Of a DNA stretch of 64,000 nucleotides, positions 10,981 to 23,882 are shown piece after piece (the stretch's first letter is position 1; each line of letters opens with the position of its first letter). Made by a program: the position numbers and the translations under genes. Below the pieces are notes generated by a model that saw only the letters and a program-made list of their open reading frames with translations, made no database searches and was not told the origin of the DNA. The stretch is from NCBI GenBank assembly GCA_947396885.1, contig OX377203.1, positions 21,517,253 through 21,581,252 on the forward strand, read 5' to 3'. The DNA comes from Heligmosomoides polygyrus polygyrus. Lineage: Eukaryota; Nematoda; Chromadorea; Rhabditida; Heligmosomidae.

Positions 10981-12592
10981 GCCGGCTAAATAACTGTCTA
11001 CTAATGGTTGTGCAACAACCTCGGATTTCTCGAATTAGTTGTTACATTCCGATCAGGCAAGCACTACTCAACTCGTTACAGCCCTCTCTGCCTATGATTT
11101 AATCCGTTCACACTTCCGTCTGTGTCGTTAACGGCCGCTGCGGCGGGCTCGCAGCATATAACCAGAGCTAGAGGCCTGGGTTACGTTCGTAACGAGGCCT
11201 ACCATACCCGATGCCTGGCGTGGCCCGCCCACCCGGCAACTAACTCTGGTATAAGTAGAACTCGTCAGCCGATCAACATTGATTTGATTAATATCTCTGA
11301 ATATGATGACCACTGGACGGGCTCCCCGGGCACAGTGTGATCAAGCAATCAATGCCGATCGATAAAGTAGGTTTTTGCTTGTCATTTTATGTTCCAGCCT
11401 GAGATCCTTTATATGTATCACCCGCCATCCCGTTGATCATTGAATTTCTCGAGCGAATGTCAGCAATGGCTCCACCTACCCTTTTGGCGTGCCAAAGTTG
11501 TCCACCTGAGGAACTCAAGCTTTTTTAACGACTTTCATGAATAAATTCAACCGTGTTGAAGCTTTTGACATACCGCAGAATCCAGTCGATTATGACCACT
11601 GTCCAAGAGATTTTAGCAAAACCCCATAATGGACTTTCGAGCAAGCGAAAAGAATAGAATCGTCTACCAATCAATACTGATCGATATCACCAATTTTCGC
11701 GCACAGCTAACCGTACAGCAGAGGCAATGCGAATATTTCGACCGTTAGTTGGGTTTCATAAATTCCTCTTCTTGGAGGTTTGATCCGCATAGTCCCGGTC
11801 TCCACAAGAACTAAATGGCATAGACCAACCAGTTTATAAGGATTAAAGTCGGTACTATGCAATCCTTTTGTAGCATACGCCTGCACTGTACTTGTAAAGG
11901 ATATCATGGAGGAATACTTAGCCGTAGCCATAACAATCGTAAAGTCACTCACTGTTTTCATTTCTCTAGGGCATGTCCGGTACCAATGTGCCTCCCAAAA
12001 CGGAGAGGAGGTTCGACTGGCCTCGGCGCGACCCGAACTTTGAATCGATCCGAGGTTAACACGAGGGGTGGCACATAATCGCACTGTGCGCTATACGCGC
12101 CAAATCAGCTTAAATCACCTCACTGGTACATTAAACCAACTCTAGTGCGACGCACATGCTATTATTCCTTCACGCAGCTATACCGAACGAATCCGGGCGC
12201 CCAACTATCAGGCGAGGATATGAATCAAGTTATTTCGCGTTTGAAATACCAGAAGCAAATGTTCACAAATGGGGACAGCCGGTAACCCGCTATGGAGCTG
12301 TGACACGAACGCACAAGCCCATAGTGGACTATTGAGGAGATCAGATGGGATTGTTCGAAGGCGCGGTACACACATTTTCATATGCGCTAAGGAGATGACT
12401 GTTGGTTCTGCAGCCGGGTGAGGATTAAAGCAAGAGATATAAATGTTGGTTGTCCATAAGAGGTCTCTAGGGTTAAAAAACTTAACATAAAAGTTTCCTT
12501 CAACATCTAAGCGATTTCTTAAGCCTATTCCCTGGAAGAAAGCCGTATGAGCTCTAAAGATTGCTTAAGTCACATGCACACCTACAGTTACT
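10981..12592. other. Region between the membrane-protein exons and FBXO42; exons unresolved
   Basis: The 5' exons of the membrane-protein gene should be here. Candidates on the minus strand are an open stretch after the acceptor at about 12476 running to about 12212, and an open stretch 11878-11760 after the acceptor gtgcag. The latter is homologous to an open frame at 13.3-13.5 kb. No arrangement joined to exon 10159-10256 convincingly. Confidence 0.3.
11707..12084 (-). other. Open frame homologous to 13206-13487; repeat or unknown exon
   Basis: The minus-strand frame contains KYSSMISFTSTVQ and DFNPYKLVGLCHLVLVET. These align with SFRRMVAFTAEIP and DFDPVKDLQRIEWVLYES in the frame at 13206-13487. 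DNA similarity is low but the protein pattern is shared, pointing to a coding family (unknown gene, or an unrecognised mobile element). A GC-rich hairpin sequence is also shared downstream of both (11150-11250 and 13195-13265). Confidence 0.35.
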
Positions 12593-15500
12593 TCAAAACA
12601 ACAAACAAGCGTAGCGGGTACAACAACAAGGCAGGGTACTGCTCTGACATCTGAAGAAAGAGCGATTAAAATGTACATGAGACACGCCTACCGCACTCGA
12701 GCCTCACCGGATCACAAGCACATTGAAGTCGAAGCGGTTGTGGCAGAGGCCGTTCAGCGTCGGCGTGGCCAGAACCGGCTGTGTGACCACGGGCGTCATC
12801 AGGTACGTGTAGCCCATCATGCCCATTCCGTCACCGAAGTGCACACTACCTCCATGCACGACCACCTCGCCTCGAGCCGCCACCAGACAGTACTTGCGCG
12901 TCTCTGGCGGGCCGCCGTACTGAACAGCTTGTGGGATCCACCTGAAGAGGAACTAGAATCACTGCGGCGAATGTCTTGCAATTCGGAAGGGAATTCTACG
13001 GCTTCAGGTGTGATCTGCCTCAGGAGATTCTAGGCCTTGTGAAGTGATATAACGGTGACGTAAAGATCTACACGTTGGGGAGGAAAACACCCCAGCGGGA
13101 GGGTAAAGTCGAACAACCGAACTATTAAACGAACTGTTTGAAATTAAGTCATTTTCGCAACGACGCTGGTGAGAAAGCATCCCTAGCTCTGTTTGGGCTA
13201 CGTTTCTAGCGTGGCCCGCCATACCCGAAGCCGGCAAGCCTGGCGTGGCCCGCACGTCCAGCGTCAGTCGCCGGCGACGGACGCTGGTACTGAATAACTT
13301 GATGAATGAAAGTTCCGAGACAGCTTTCATACAAAACCCACTCGATTCTCTGGAGATCCTTAACAGGATCAAAGTCGGCTCCAAGTGGGATTTCAGCCGT
13401 GAATGCCACCATTCTACGGAAACTGCTGTTGCGGGAGGGCAGATTCGGACTTAGCAACACATCTGGACGAGTTGAGTAGTACTTCATGTCTGAAATTTGA
13501 TCCTTGATAGCACATACATCAGTGAGTCAGCTCAATGTCATCGGATGAGTCACCCCAAAAGCATAAAAATTCTTAATTCAACTCACGAAGCTGCGCAACC
13601 ATCGTCCTTAGCCGAAGTTTTAGTTCCGCCACATCAACCTCGTCGAACGGCGTAGTCCTTTGGGAATTTGCTTGAGGGTCCAGTGTTACCGATATCGTAA
13701 CCAGATCCATCGTGCGAGGTTTCGATGAAAATCTCGTCCTTCAAATAGAATAGGCACTTCACGAAGACGGCAGATTTCTAGCCTTCTGTGAGTGAAAACA
13801 GTTATATAAGCAGCATGACCTCCAGTAACATATCGGAGGTCAACGGCGATCACTATTCGTTGCCTAACCAGGGAATGTCTTCAGCTTCCCATGGAACTTC
13901 GGGACGAATCCTACGCCATATGAAAGAGCTTGAAACATTGATAACAAATATGTCCTCCAAATTTGCTAAATGGATCATATAAGCGAGTACTGGCCGGTGA
14001 AAAACCGAGTTGACAATTGGTGTCGCCTGCGCTGATGAAGCGATGGGTGGAGATTGCGTAATCAGCGTAGCCGTTAGGAAGGATACCAGTTGAGGCGGAG
14101 GCACAGTGGTAGTGTTTTCGCCTTGCAGGAGGACGGTGACAGGTTTGTTCCACGTGGATGCTGGTGTTTTTGCATTTTGTGACTTATCGTCAGAGACATC
14201 CTTTATCCTCATTTCAAATCCATTTTTGATCAAACGCCTGGCAGCAATTACCATATACTTTTTCCGAGCTTTTCGAAGTGGAATGGTAAGAATTATTGAT
14301 TGTCATGTACGGCAAGTCAAAATCTGGTGCTAGATTCATGACCAGCACCCCAAATAACACAATAATAATAGTACCACAATCCTTGTAAATCAAGGGTGAT
14401 GACCGAAGTGCGAATCCATTTGGGGTGAAAACTAATTGAGCCTGCTACGCTGTGGATAGGCTACAGAGTAAATCAAAATATCGATGTTGATACGTTCAAT
14501 CGTTTTTTTTAACAGTGAAGAGAAGCATTAGCCTTCAGCTTGTGAGCCCTATATATCGCCTATATATTTTTTTGCATTCTTCCATCATTGTTAAAGGTTG
14601 CTACATCGGTAGACACGTTGGACACTGACTCCGTTCGTAATAAAAATCTAGTATTCCAATCTGGTATCGCTCTTCCATCTTGAAACGGCTCCGCTGCTCG
14701 AAAACCATCTGACATTTGTTTAATTTTTCCGCCTTCTTATGGCAGATATGAATAAATGAGGGTGAGAGGTCATAGGCATCTATTTCGCCCTAACTTTGTG
14801 CATAGGTGTTACTTGGGGTGCTGGTGAATCTAGCATCAGATTTTGACCTGCCGTACCTGATGATCAAAAACTGTTATTATTCCACTTCGAAGACCTAGGA
14901 AAAGGTATATGGTAGTTGTTGCCAGATGTTTGTTCAAAAATGGGTTTGAAATGAGGATAAAGGGTGTCTCTAACGATTATGTATTAACCATTAACCAAGT
15001 GGTCACAAAATGCAAAAACATCAGCATCGACGAGGAACAAACCTGTCACCGTCTTCCTGTAAGGCGAAAACAGTATCACTGCGCCGCCGCCGAAACAGGA
15101 AGCTTTGCTAATGGCTTCGCTGATTACGCCACGCTCCGCCTATTGCTTCATCAGAGCAGCCAGGACACAGTTGTCAACTCGATCTTTCACCGGTCAGTAC
15201 TTGCTTAAAAGATCCATTTAGGAATCCGAACGGTACATTTGTGATCAGCGTTTCAAGCTCTTTCACATTGCATAGGTCTCGCCCCGTAGTTCCGTGGGAA
15301 GCAGAAGGCATTCCCTGGTAAGTTGCAAGATACAACTCACTTCTTGCAGTTCTCCGCCTCCATGGTAGAAAGGTAGCAGTGCCCTAGCACGCATGCAATG
15401 CCGTCGTGGTTAATGACCTCAGTGAGCTGAAGGAATACCTGTTGATGCGTAAACCTCACAATCAATACCTTATTCAGAAAAAGGGTACTAGGAAAGGCAA

Positions 15501-18500
15501 GTCTTTATGGCGGCGGAACTATTGTGTCAGATCAAAGAGGCGCCTGTACTGCCGGTCCGCTCCAGAATAACTTCTGTTAGTTGCTGCTCAGGCTAACCTC
15601 TTCAATCTAACCGCTGCTTCAATAATATGCAAAACTCTTTTTTCTAAAATTTACGTTATCATTTTAAATGTGAACATGCGATCAAGCTTTCATGAACCAT
15701 GCTTGAGCTCGGATAGGTTTAAGATAGCCTTGATATATTCCTACGATTAACTTCTTTTTCGGTTTCTAACGTTCTAAACATCACCTAGTAGAGGTAAATT
15801 GCTATGGGAGATGTCAAAAGATCACTGAAGCCAGATGATAATTGATAAGGTTTCCAGTTTTGATGTGGTGGAACGTTCATTTTACTACTGCTTTTGACGG
15901 CTGTTTTGTTTTTTCGAAGTTATCGTTGACGTTGTAGTGCAGTCTCAAGTGCATTTAAATAAACAAATAAATAAATTGGACTCTCTTCTGAACAAAGATG
16001 GAGCTTCTGAAATCAAGACACACGCCTTTCAAATAGAAAAGAATTTTTTACAGGTTAAACTGCAGACACTCGAAGACGGTTAGAATGATTTTTTGTTCAA
16101 GAAAAATTTGGTATAACTTTCTTTGCATTTTTAAAGTCTAGCTGCCGTAATGAGTGTAATAATCTTATACAAATTTCTTTCTTTAAGAAATATTGCATTA
16201 AACTTTGTTTAAAACAAGGCAGCAAACATTTAGCACATTAAAAGGCGAGATCGCGCCATGTACTCGAAAAGTTCGTTCCGTTTGATTTCAAAAGCGTTAG
16301 ACTCGTTTAGAAAAGTATCCAATTTGATTAGAAAACTGTCACGTTGGACGTGAAAATGTTTTGTTCAATCTTCATTTGGGTGAACTGAAAACAGGCTACA
16401 AAGCAGACCTGTCATTTTACAGGGATAAAGGATAAATGCCGGCGTTATTCAATTCCTTTGCGGGATGCGCTATGCATTTTATTAGTACTTCTACTAGATA
16501 CAAAGGCACTGTGGGCAATTCAACGCAATAAATAAACAAATAAATAAATAAATAAATACAATAAATACATTCAATAAATAAATAAATAAATAAATATTGC
16601 AGGAGACATTTGAACGAATATCTGGCTAACACAGAGATGCGGTGCTCAGTCGCTGGACAACTCAGTGTTTTACCATTTCCAGACTGGTCTGATTTCATCG
16701 ACCCGCAAGAGATAGAATGATTGGTTGGCCTGAATAACGGACCATTTCCATATTTAAAAAAAATGTTTTGTTGCGATCAAATCTTTTGCGTTAGAGAGGA
16801 CGGTTACCAGCAGACGCTGTTTTTCGATGAACATTCTCTCATCTAACCGCCACCAATGTTGATTGATCTACAGCACTCATGGCATCCTACGATGGCGATA
16901 TAGGATAAGTAGAGTACCTTGGACGTCTCGCCAGATCAAACAAAACCGGAGGATAGTGCCGGTGGCAGTCTGTTTTGAAAGCAGATGCAGCGAGTTCCCA
17001 TCTGATGTAAGACTCTTTACCGTAACAAAGCGACCTCTCAACAGCTTATTGTCCGTACAGCAGAGGGTTTGCGGTTGAGTAAACAAGCAGAAAGATCTTT
17101 ATGCTTCGAGTCAAAGGAGGCCCACGCTATCTAGGCGTAGCTTCATTCCGATAATTTAGGCGATTGTCCAGTACAAGGAGCATTTGCTTAGGCTCACCGC
17201 AGGCGGTTTCGTTAGTCAGACAGCCGCCATAATCAGAAGACAACTTTTAGGAAGGCAGCGAACTATACCTCGCAAAACCGCTGTAATAACTAACCTTCGC
17301 ACTTCGCTCCTCTTCACCGGGATCGTTTTCACGGCAGTAACGACGCACTTGCTCCCGACGTGCCATCTCGGCCTCAAGAATGCAGCGAACATGTCTATAA
17401 GCGGTGAAAAGCTGCTTTCAGAGAAGAAAAAAAAAACACATAAGGAAAAGATTGGTTCAGCTGCCTCCAAAGAATATATCGTTTGTACAAAGAGAAAAAA
17501 GATACAAACGACAAGGAAAGGTTAGAGAGGAAACATACGAAAACCGTAGCACATGCGAAATGAGGGGCAAGAATATTGATACAGTCAAGGAAGAAACTTA
17601 CTTTATGAAGCCAGTGCTTCGCTTTTGAACACCATCATAAGTGATATTGCACCTCGAGTCCTATAAATAGGTGATCGAGTGAGGAGAAGTGAAGGTAAAT
17701 TGAGAACAACTATTCGCGACTACAGCAGTCACCGTCCGTAGAAAAAGGTCGACTATTGTTACACACTACGTGATGTGATTCATCCCTATTGATACTCCGG
17801 CTGCTGCACAAAATAGCATCCAGTTCACGTTATTGCCAGTGGTATATTCAGTGCAGGGAAAAACGACGATATTCGTTTGTATGATGCGCAATAACCAGCA
17901 ACAACTACGATGGTAACATTTTACTACCACCACAGTTGCACATTTTATTTTTGTTTTATTAACCGGCTTCCACAATTCCTCACTGAACTTCCATCCTTCA
18001 CCACGCTAGCAAAACCATTTTCAAAACAAATTTCGACAGTCTTGGGGATTTAAGGTAGCTAAGTAAGGATACAATTGACCAGATGTTCTTACTTCAAAAA
18101 AGTTCTATACGAATACGAATTCAACCACATAGTTTTCACCATTGTCTAGACCATACACTCTATGATGAACAAGTCTTCCAGTTCCACTAGTCCAACTCCC
18201 TTGAAGAACAAGAAGCATGGGGTAGGACTCTCCATCCGAGTTCCACAATCATTAAGCAGATCCTCCATCCCTACTAAATTTAGAAACAGTGCCTTCGAAC
18301 TAACCAAAAGACACGCACCTTGCTGCCCTTTTGTGGCATTCCAAGCGATATTAACCGAATGAGCCGCTCACAGCGCATCACCGCAATGCCACCAAAGTTT
18401 TTGTTGGATGGCGGTGGAGACAATCCCACCGGCGGCCACCACCGACCGATACCCTAAACATGTCCATTTGAAAGAAAACCTTTAAGAAAATTTGGGTTAC

Positions 18501-21500
18501 GATATACAACTAACCGGCACCAATCTGTACTGCCAATTCACGCCTTCAGGATCCTTGGGGTCGAAAATAAATAAAATCGAGGTATTCTCCGGCCTAAACT
18601 GTAGAGTTCAGGCGCGCACACACAGCTTTACACACAACGCGTCTAGCAAATAACTTTCGAATAACGTACAAAGCTGCAAAAAGCCGAAAAGTGAAAACGC
18701 ATGGCTGCATCAGCATTTAAAAGCGGAGCTATTCTAGTCGGAGGAGGCGCATGACTAAAAATTATGCAACCACCTGACTTGAGACTCAGGAAGCGGCTTC
18801 AAAAGGGCAAAATAGGACCGAAAACCAACAAACAAACAAATAAATCGCCGCGGTTGGAAAGACGTCTCGGCGCGCAAAATGCAATCAAACACAGCGGACC
18901 GTTTGTGTTTTTTCTTTTTTATTGGTTTAAGTCCCATTTGCCGCCTAGATACCGCCCCGTGAAGCTCAAGTTGTTTTGTTGCATAATTTCTAATTATGTG
19001 CCCCCTCCGACTAGGATAGGATAGATCCTGACTGCTCAAGTATGTGAAAGTGGAAACGAATAAGCCCTACAGAAAAAGTAGATCCGTAAACGGCGGCCAT
19101 TTGTTTCACGTAGATGGAAGGAAAATGGACACAACGACAAGTTATCATCTAGAGTATCAATAAACTTACGTGTCATCCCGCATATTTTCACCCGTTGCTA
19201 GAAGACAACCTTCACGAAGCACAATCAGTGACGAAGAGCCCACCATAAAGCTGAAACAGTGGAGGGGTTTATCAAATAGCGACACTTGAGTTCAGAGATG
19301 AGACAAACATAAAACAGCGCTCACCTTGGAATTGGAGACGCAGCCAAATAATGTAGAATCCTGCAAGAACAAAATCTCATGTTATTCGGACAACATTAAT
19401 CGAGCCGTGACAACACTAAGCAGTAAAAGAGAGGTAATTAAGCTTTGGGAGATATCACACTATAGTGATTGCCTGCAAAAATGAGATCTTTGACAACAAA
19501 TAACGGAGATCAGAAGGCCCTTTTGATTTCCGTTATTTGTTGTCAAACATGGCAAATGTTTTCAGAGCATTCCTCTATGAAAGAGCCAGAGTACAGATAT
19601 AACTTACGATTAAGTCAAGGACATCAAAATTCGTCATAATGCAGGATCTAGGTACCAACATAATCGTTCTACGAAGGATGATGCAAAATCGAAGAGGTAG
19701 AAAAACAGATGACTTGATACGATAGAATGAAAGGCAGCAGCATGATGGTTTCAAGTGGTAGATCCACTTGAAGAAATCTTTTCAAGCGAAAGTAACTCCT
19801 GAGATCATTATGATACCTATCAGAGACGGGTAAATAATTTATATCGGCCTGGTAGCGCGAGCAGATGACAAATGTGTGGTCAGCTAAAAGACAGAGAGGA
19901 AAAGTGGTCCAGAATAAAAACTGAACGGGAAACAACAAGAAAATTAGTCTAGCAACCTCGAAAACCTCGGAAGTTACAAAGAATACACTTAAGCTAAAGA
20001 AGTGCTATAGAAAAGAGAAAATTTTGAAATAAGAAAAAGGCCATTGGGACAGGAAAGTTGGTACAAAGGCCAGAATTCGATAAACAACGAATGGATGGGA
20101 AAAGGAAGAATCTTCAATACCCACGTTGGAAATCCCGGCAAAGGAGCGTGAAACCAGCGCTTCGTTCGCATATCGAGAACCGATACTCGATAGCTGACCT
20201 CACACGTGGAAACCACACCACCGTGAACTATGAATAGATCGCCGTGCATGCAGGACGCATGACCGGCGAGTGGTGGACCGTCATTCGTCGTTGCCATCTA
20301 AACTTTTTTCACATGGATCACGTGTATGTAAGACAAGCTCGTGCAACTTTTGAACGGCTTAAACGGTCTTTTCAACGTAAAAGGTCTTTGATAAAGACTA
20401 AAATCGATGTGAAACAGTGTCTTTTTGAATCCGCCACATAATCCGCTTTCGAAGTTACTTTCAACTATGTTGAAGCTAGCATACTATCTCTACAGTGGTT
20501 TAGTCACTGTTTCCGTCGATGCAAAAGCATTGAGGGTAAATACAGATGTTCATCTAAGTCGAGCTTTAGGTGAATTTTTTTTTCTAGCATAAGAACGCCT
20601 CTAACAGTTGGTTAGCTCGCTCCTTTTTTGAAAAAAGGACGACGCCAAATCCGCCTAACACTTTTCAGCGCAAAATGAACACCTTGCGAATCAAAACGGA
20701 CGTCTTATAAACTATACCAGACACTGTCTATGAATGTGCGTTTCTTTTTATTTAAACATTTACTACGACTTCCTTTCAGAATTTGGTTCATCAAAAATGG
20801 ATATGAACGCATCCATTGTTGTACCCAAAGTGGGCATTTGAAAAAGCAAAAGGAAAATGGTAGTGATCAAATAACTATGTCCAGCTTGAAGTAACCAAGA
20901 CCAACAAAGTCGCGAGCAACTTGGATAACACCATGAACTGTAGCTGAATTAGGGAACTATTTTTGCAGATTATTCAGAAAACGCAACGTGAAGGTTCACA
21001 AAAGTGTTTGGGATTGACGTTCCTATTCTTTTAACTTAGAGAATGGTTCCGGGCTTATTTCAAATTGCAAGAATGAGGTGTTTCCTAAGAACACCACAAG
21101 AGACCGCGCTTTGCTCTCTTCAGCTCGCAGTGTGTATTTGATTGATAGTGTAAATACTACTTACGTAAAACTGCGCAGCGATGGTATGCGTGCTTTCTGC
21201 AGTAGTTTCTGTTGTGTCATTTACTAGTGCGTAACTCCACGAACACATAATTTTTAATACTAATCTTGTGAAACTTGTTCAAAAAATCTGGTTCACATTT
21301 TTTGGGACGAGAGAAAAAATAATCTCCAAGGAAAGTTATTAAGATTTTTGAATCGAGAGATTAGTTAGCCTCCATAGAGAGTGCCTGGTTTAATTCAGAA
21401 TACGATTGATTTGAAAGGTGCCGAGTTTGCTTTTAATCTGACTCTTAATTTCTTATCTTCGGACCGTAAAAAATATCAGAAATGAAGTAGATCAATCAAT

Positions 21501-23843
21501 GATTTCAAATAAAAGTGAAGAAAGCAGTAGGAGCTCATAGAAACTTACAATTCTGTACGCACTTCTCTTCGTGTTGAAAATATGGAGCTCATTAAGATGT
21601 ATAGCACTTCCATGGCGTGGAAGTGGGCGACATCCACCGTACAACAACAGCTCACCCTGAAATCGTAGAGCAGTGACTGAGTTTTGAGACAGTCGTGGCA
21701 TTCTCCAAGAAGACTTCTTGATCAATAAACTGCTCAAGCTCTTCTGCTTCTGAGTACTTGGAAATATCTGCAAAGCACCGGGTTGTTCAGAACGAAAAAT
21801 AATCAAATAGCAGTCGCTATGAAAGCGTAAAGCAGGTAGATGTCCAAAAAAAAGATCCGGTAGAGAAATTGAGGCGAACAACACTAAAGCAATGTCATAG
21901 GAACGAAACAAGTCGAAAAAGAAAATCTCTGTGGGTCAAGGACATGTGAATGTTGACGAATGCCTAGTGAAAACAGCGCAGCGGCACTTACTATATGTGT
22001 ACATAGCTGAGTTGCACCAGTTCTCCTCTTTGATTGAACAAACGAAACACTACTCACCTTATATACAACCATTGAGCACAGGTATTTCGGCAGTGGATAT
22101 GGCGATGACTTCACAACAACCCGTGACCATTTCAGCGAGGTCTGAATACCAGAATACAAATACAAATACTTTGTGGAAAATCGTAAATAATAAATCCTTT
22201 ATAATAACACGATTCAATCATATTGGATGATCTAAAAGGTTAATTGAAGATTTATGCTCTGCTGGGTGTCAGTAAATATTAACGGTACAAAAAGTTAAGC
22301 ATAGCTGACACTAGCGCGATTCTGACGAACACACCCCGAATGGTTACCATATCCTTTAGGCGTCAGAAAATCACGTTCGTGCAATTACACACATTCACTG
22401 CCAGTTGTACGGCGCTGAGTGTTGGCCTGCTACTAAGGAAGTTGAAACGCGCCTCAGTGTCATGGAGACGAAGATGCTGCGCTGGACGGCTGGAGTGACC
22501 CGCATGGACCGCATTCGAAATGATGCTATTCGGCAGAAGTTCGGTGTCGCGCTGATAGCGGACAAGATGCGCGAAGCTCGCTTGCGATGGTACGGCCACG
22601 TTCTGCGTGGTAAAGAAGACAGCGTCCGCAAGATAGGCCTTGAGTTGGAAGTATCTGGAAAGCGGCCTAGAGGACGCCCGAAGCAGCGTTGGTCCGATAC
22701 GTTACACACGGACATGAAAGTAGCTGGAGTCCACCCTGATCAAGCGCAGGATCGGGAAAGGTGGCGTCGTAACACCAGAAGAGCGGACCCCGCGACGATG
22801 CGGGACAAACGCTGAAGAATAAGAAGAAGAAGACTACCAGTGCTTTCGTGCCGAACACGCCGCCCAGCGTGCCTAGGAGTTCAGTAGCCGTGCTCGTGTA
22901 GAAACTGCTTTTGTCGCCCAGGTTGAGTCCCCTGCTGGGTCCTGCGCTCTTCGAGCACAGATCCAGGCTAGGGAAGGGACTCCAGGGTGTGTGCCATCCA
23001 AGCTGCCCGTGTGGAAACTGCTTTCGTCGCCCAGGAGTTCGCGGCCGGGTTCTGCGCTCTTCGAGCGGCGAAGCGCTTACGGCTGAAACAAGGCGCAAAA
23101 AACGTGCAACATTGTGTAGCCGTCGAAGCTTCTCAGATAGTCAGCTGAAGTGCAAGAATGCCACAGCGCATGAAAACCGAACCCTCAACATCCCTCCCAT
23201 GAAGTAAGCCCGCTACCCACTGCACCACGACCCACTTGCCAGCGGTCATCTCGGGCGTACAAGAGATCGATCGAACGTGGCAACGAGGAGCCGACGCGCA
23301 ATCTCTAAGCAGGAGGGCGCAGACAACCGGTCGGGGATGCATTCGTCGGAATCGAATAGTTGACATATAGAAAACTACTTTTAGCAGAGTGCTCATCTTA
23401 TTACTTGCTCAATTTGTTTTTAATTCCTAAGAGTAGACTTGTATTTCTTCTCTAGCCTATAGCAATCGAGAATTGAGCCCTTAAAGGGTCAACGAATTGA
23501 AAGCAGGACTGGCTGGAAAGGACAGACCATTGAGATCCCTTAATCAGGTAGACAGTCAAGGTTATGCGTAAGACAATTATGCATTTAAAGTGCGTTCACC
23601 TATTATACACCTCGCATGACAACACCCGAACCCTCCGCCTGGCTGTGTTTCACCTTTACATGGGTGCAGCGGTCTCCACCTACATGAAACAGAGTAAAAT
23701 AAAATCCTTGAAATTAATTTTTGATCAAGGTTCAGTAATTTTTGCATGATGGAGAAGAATCAAATCGAAAAGCACTTAAACGCTTTAGATGTTTTATTCT
23801 TCTTTTATGTTCCGTTTTCTGCAAAGCGCACAAACAAGTGCAA

Positions 23844-23882
<39 letters not shown>

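Noticed and set aside
20121..20124. Donor after TGG for the FBXO42 exon 20125-20297
   Set aside because: It leaves phase 0 and would cause a stop downstream; the donor gtgggt four bases earlier keeps the frame through the next four exons.
21657..21767. Longer version of the FBXO42 exon ending at 21549
   Set aside because: An acceptor at 21767 also gives an open frame, but the acceptor at 21656 restores the exact FBXO42 spacing between VVYK and LLLYGG.
5977..22141. Kelch exons and the membrane-protein exons as one attractin gene
   Set aside because: The Kelch exons match FBXO42 from F-box to last blade, and the phase after exon 12708-12941 does not join exon 10159-10256. There is also no room for the lectin and laminin-EGF exons of attractin.
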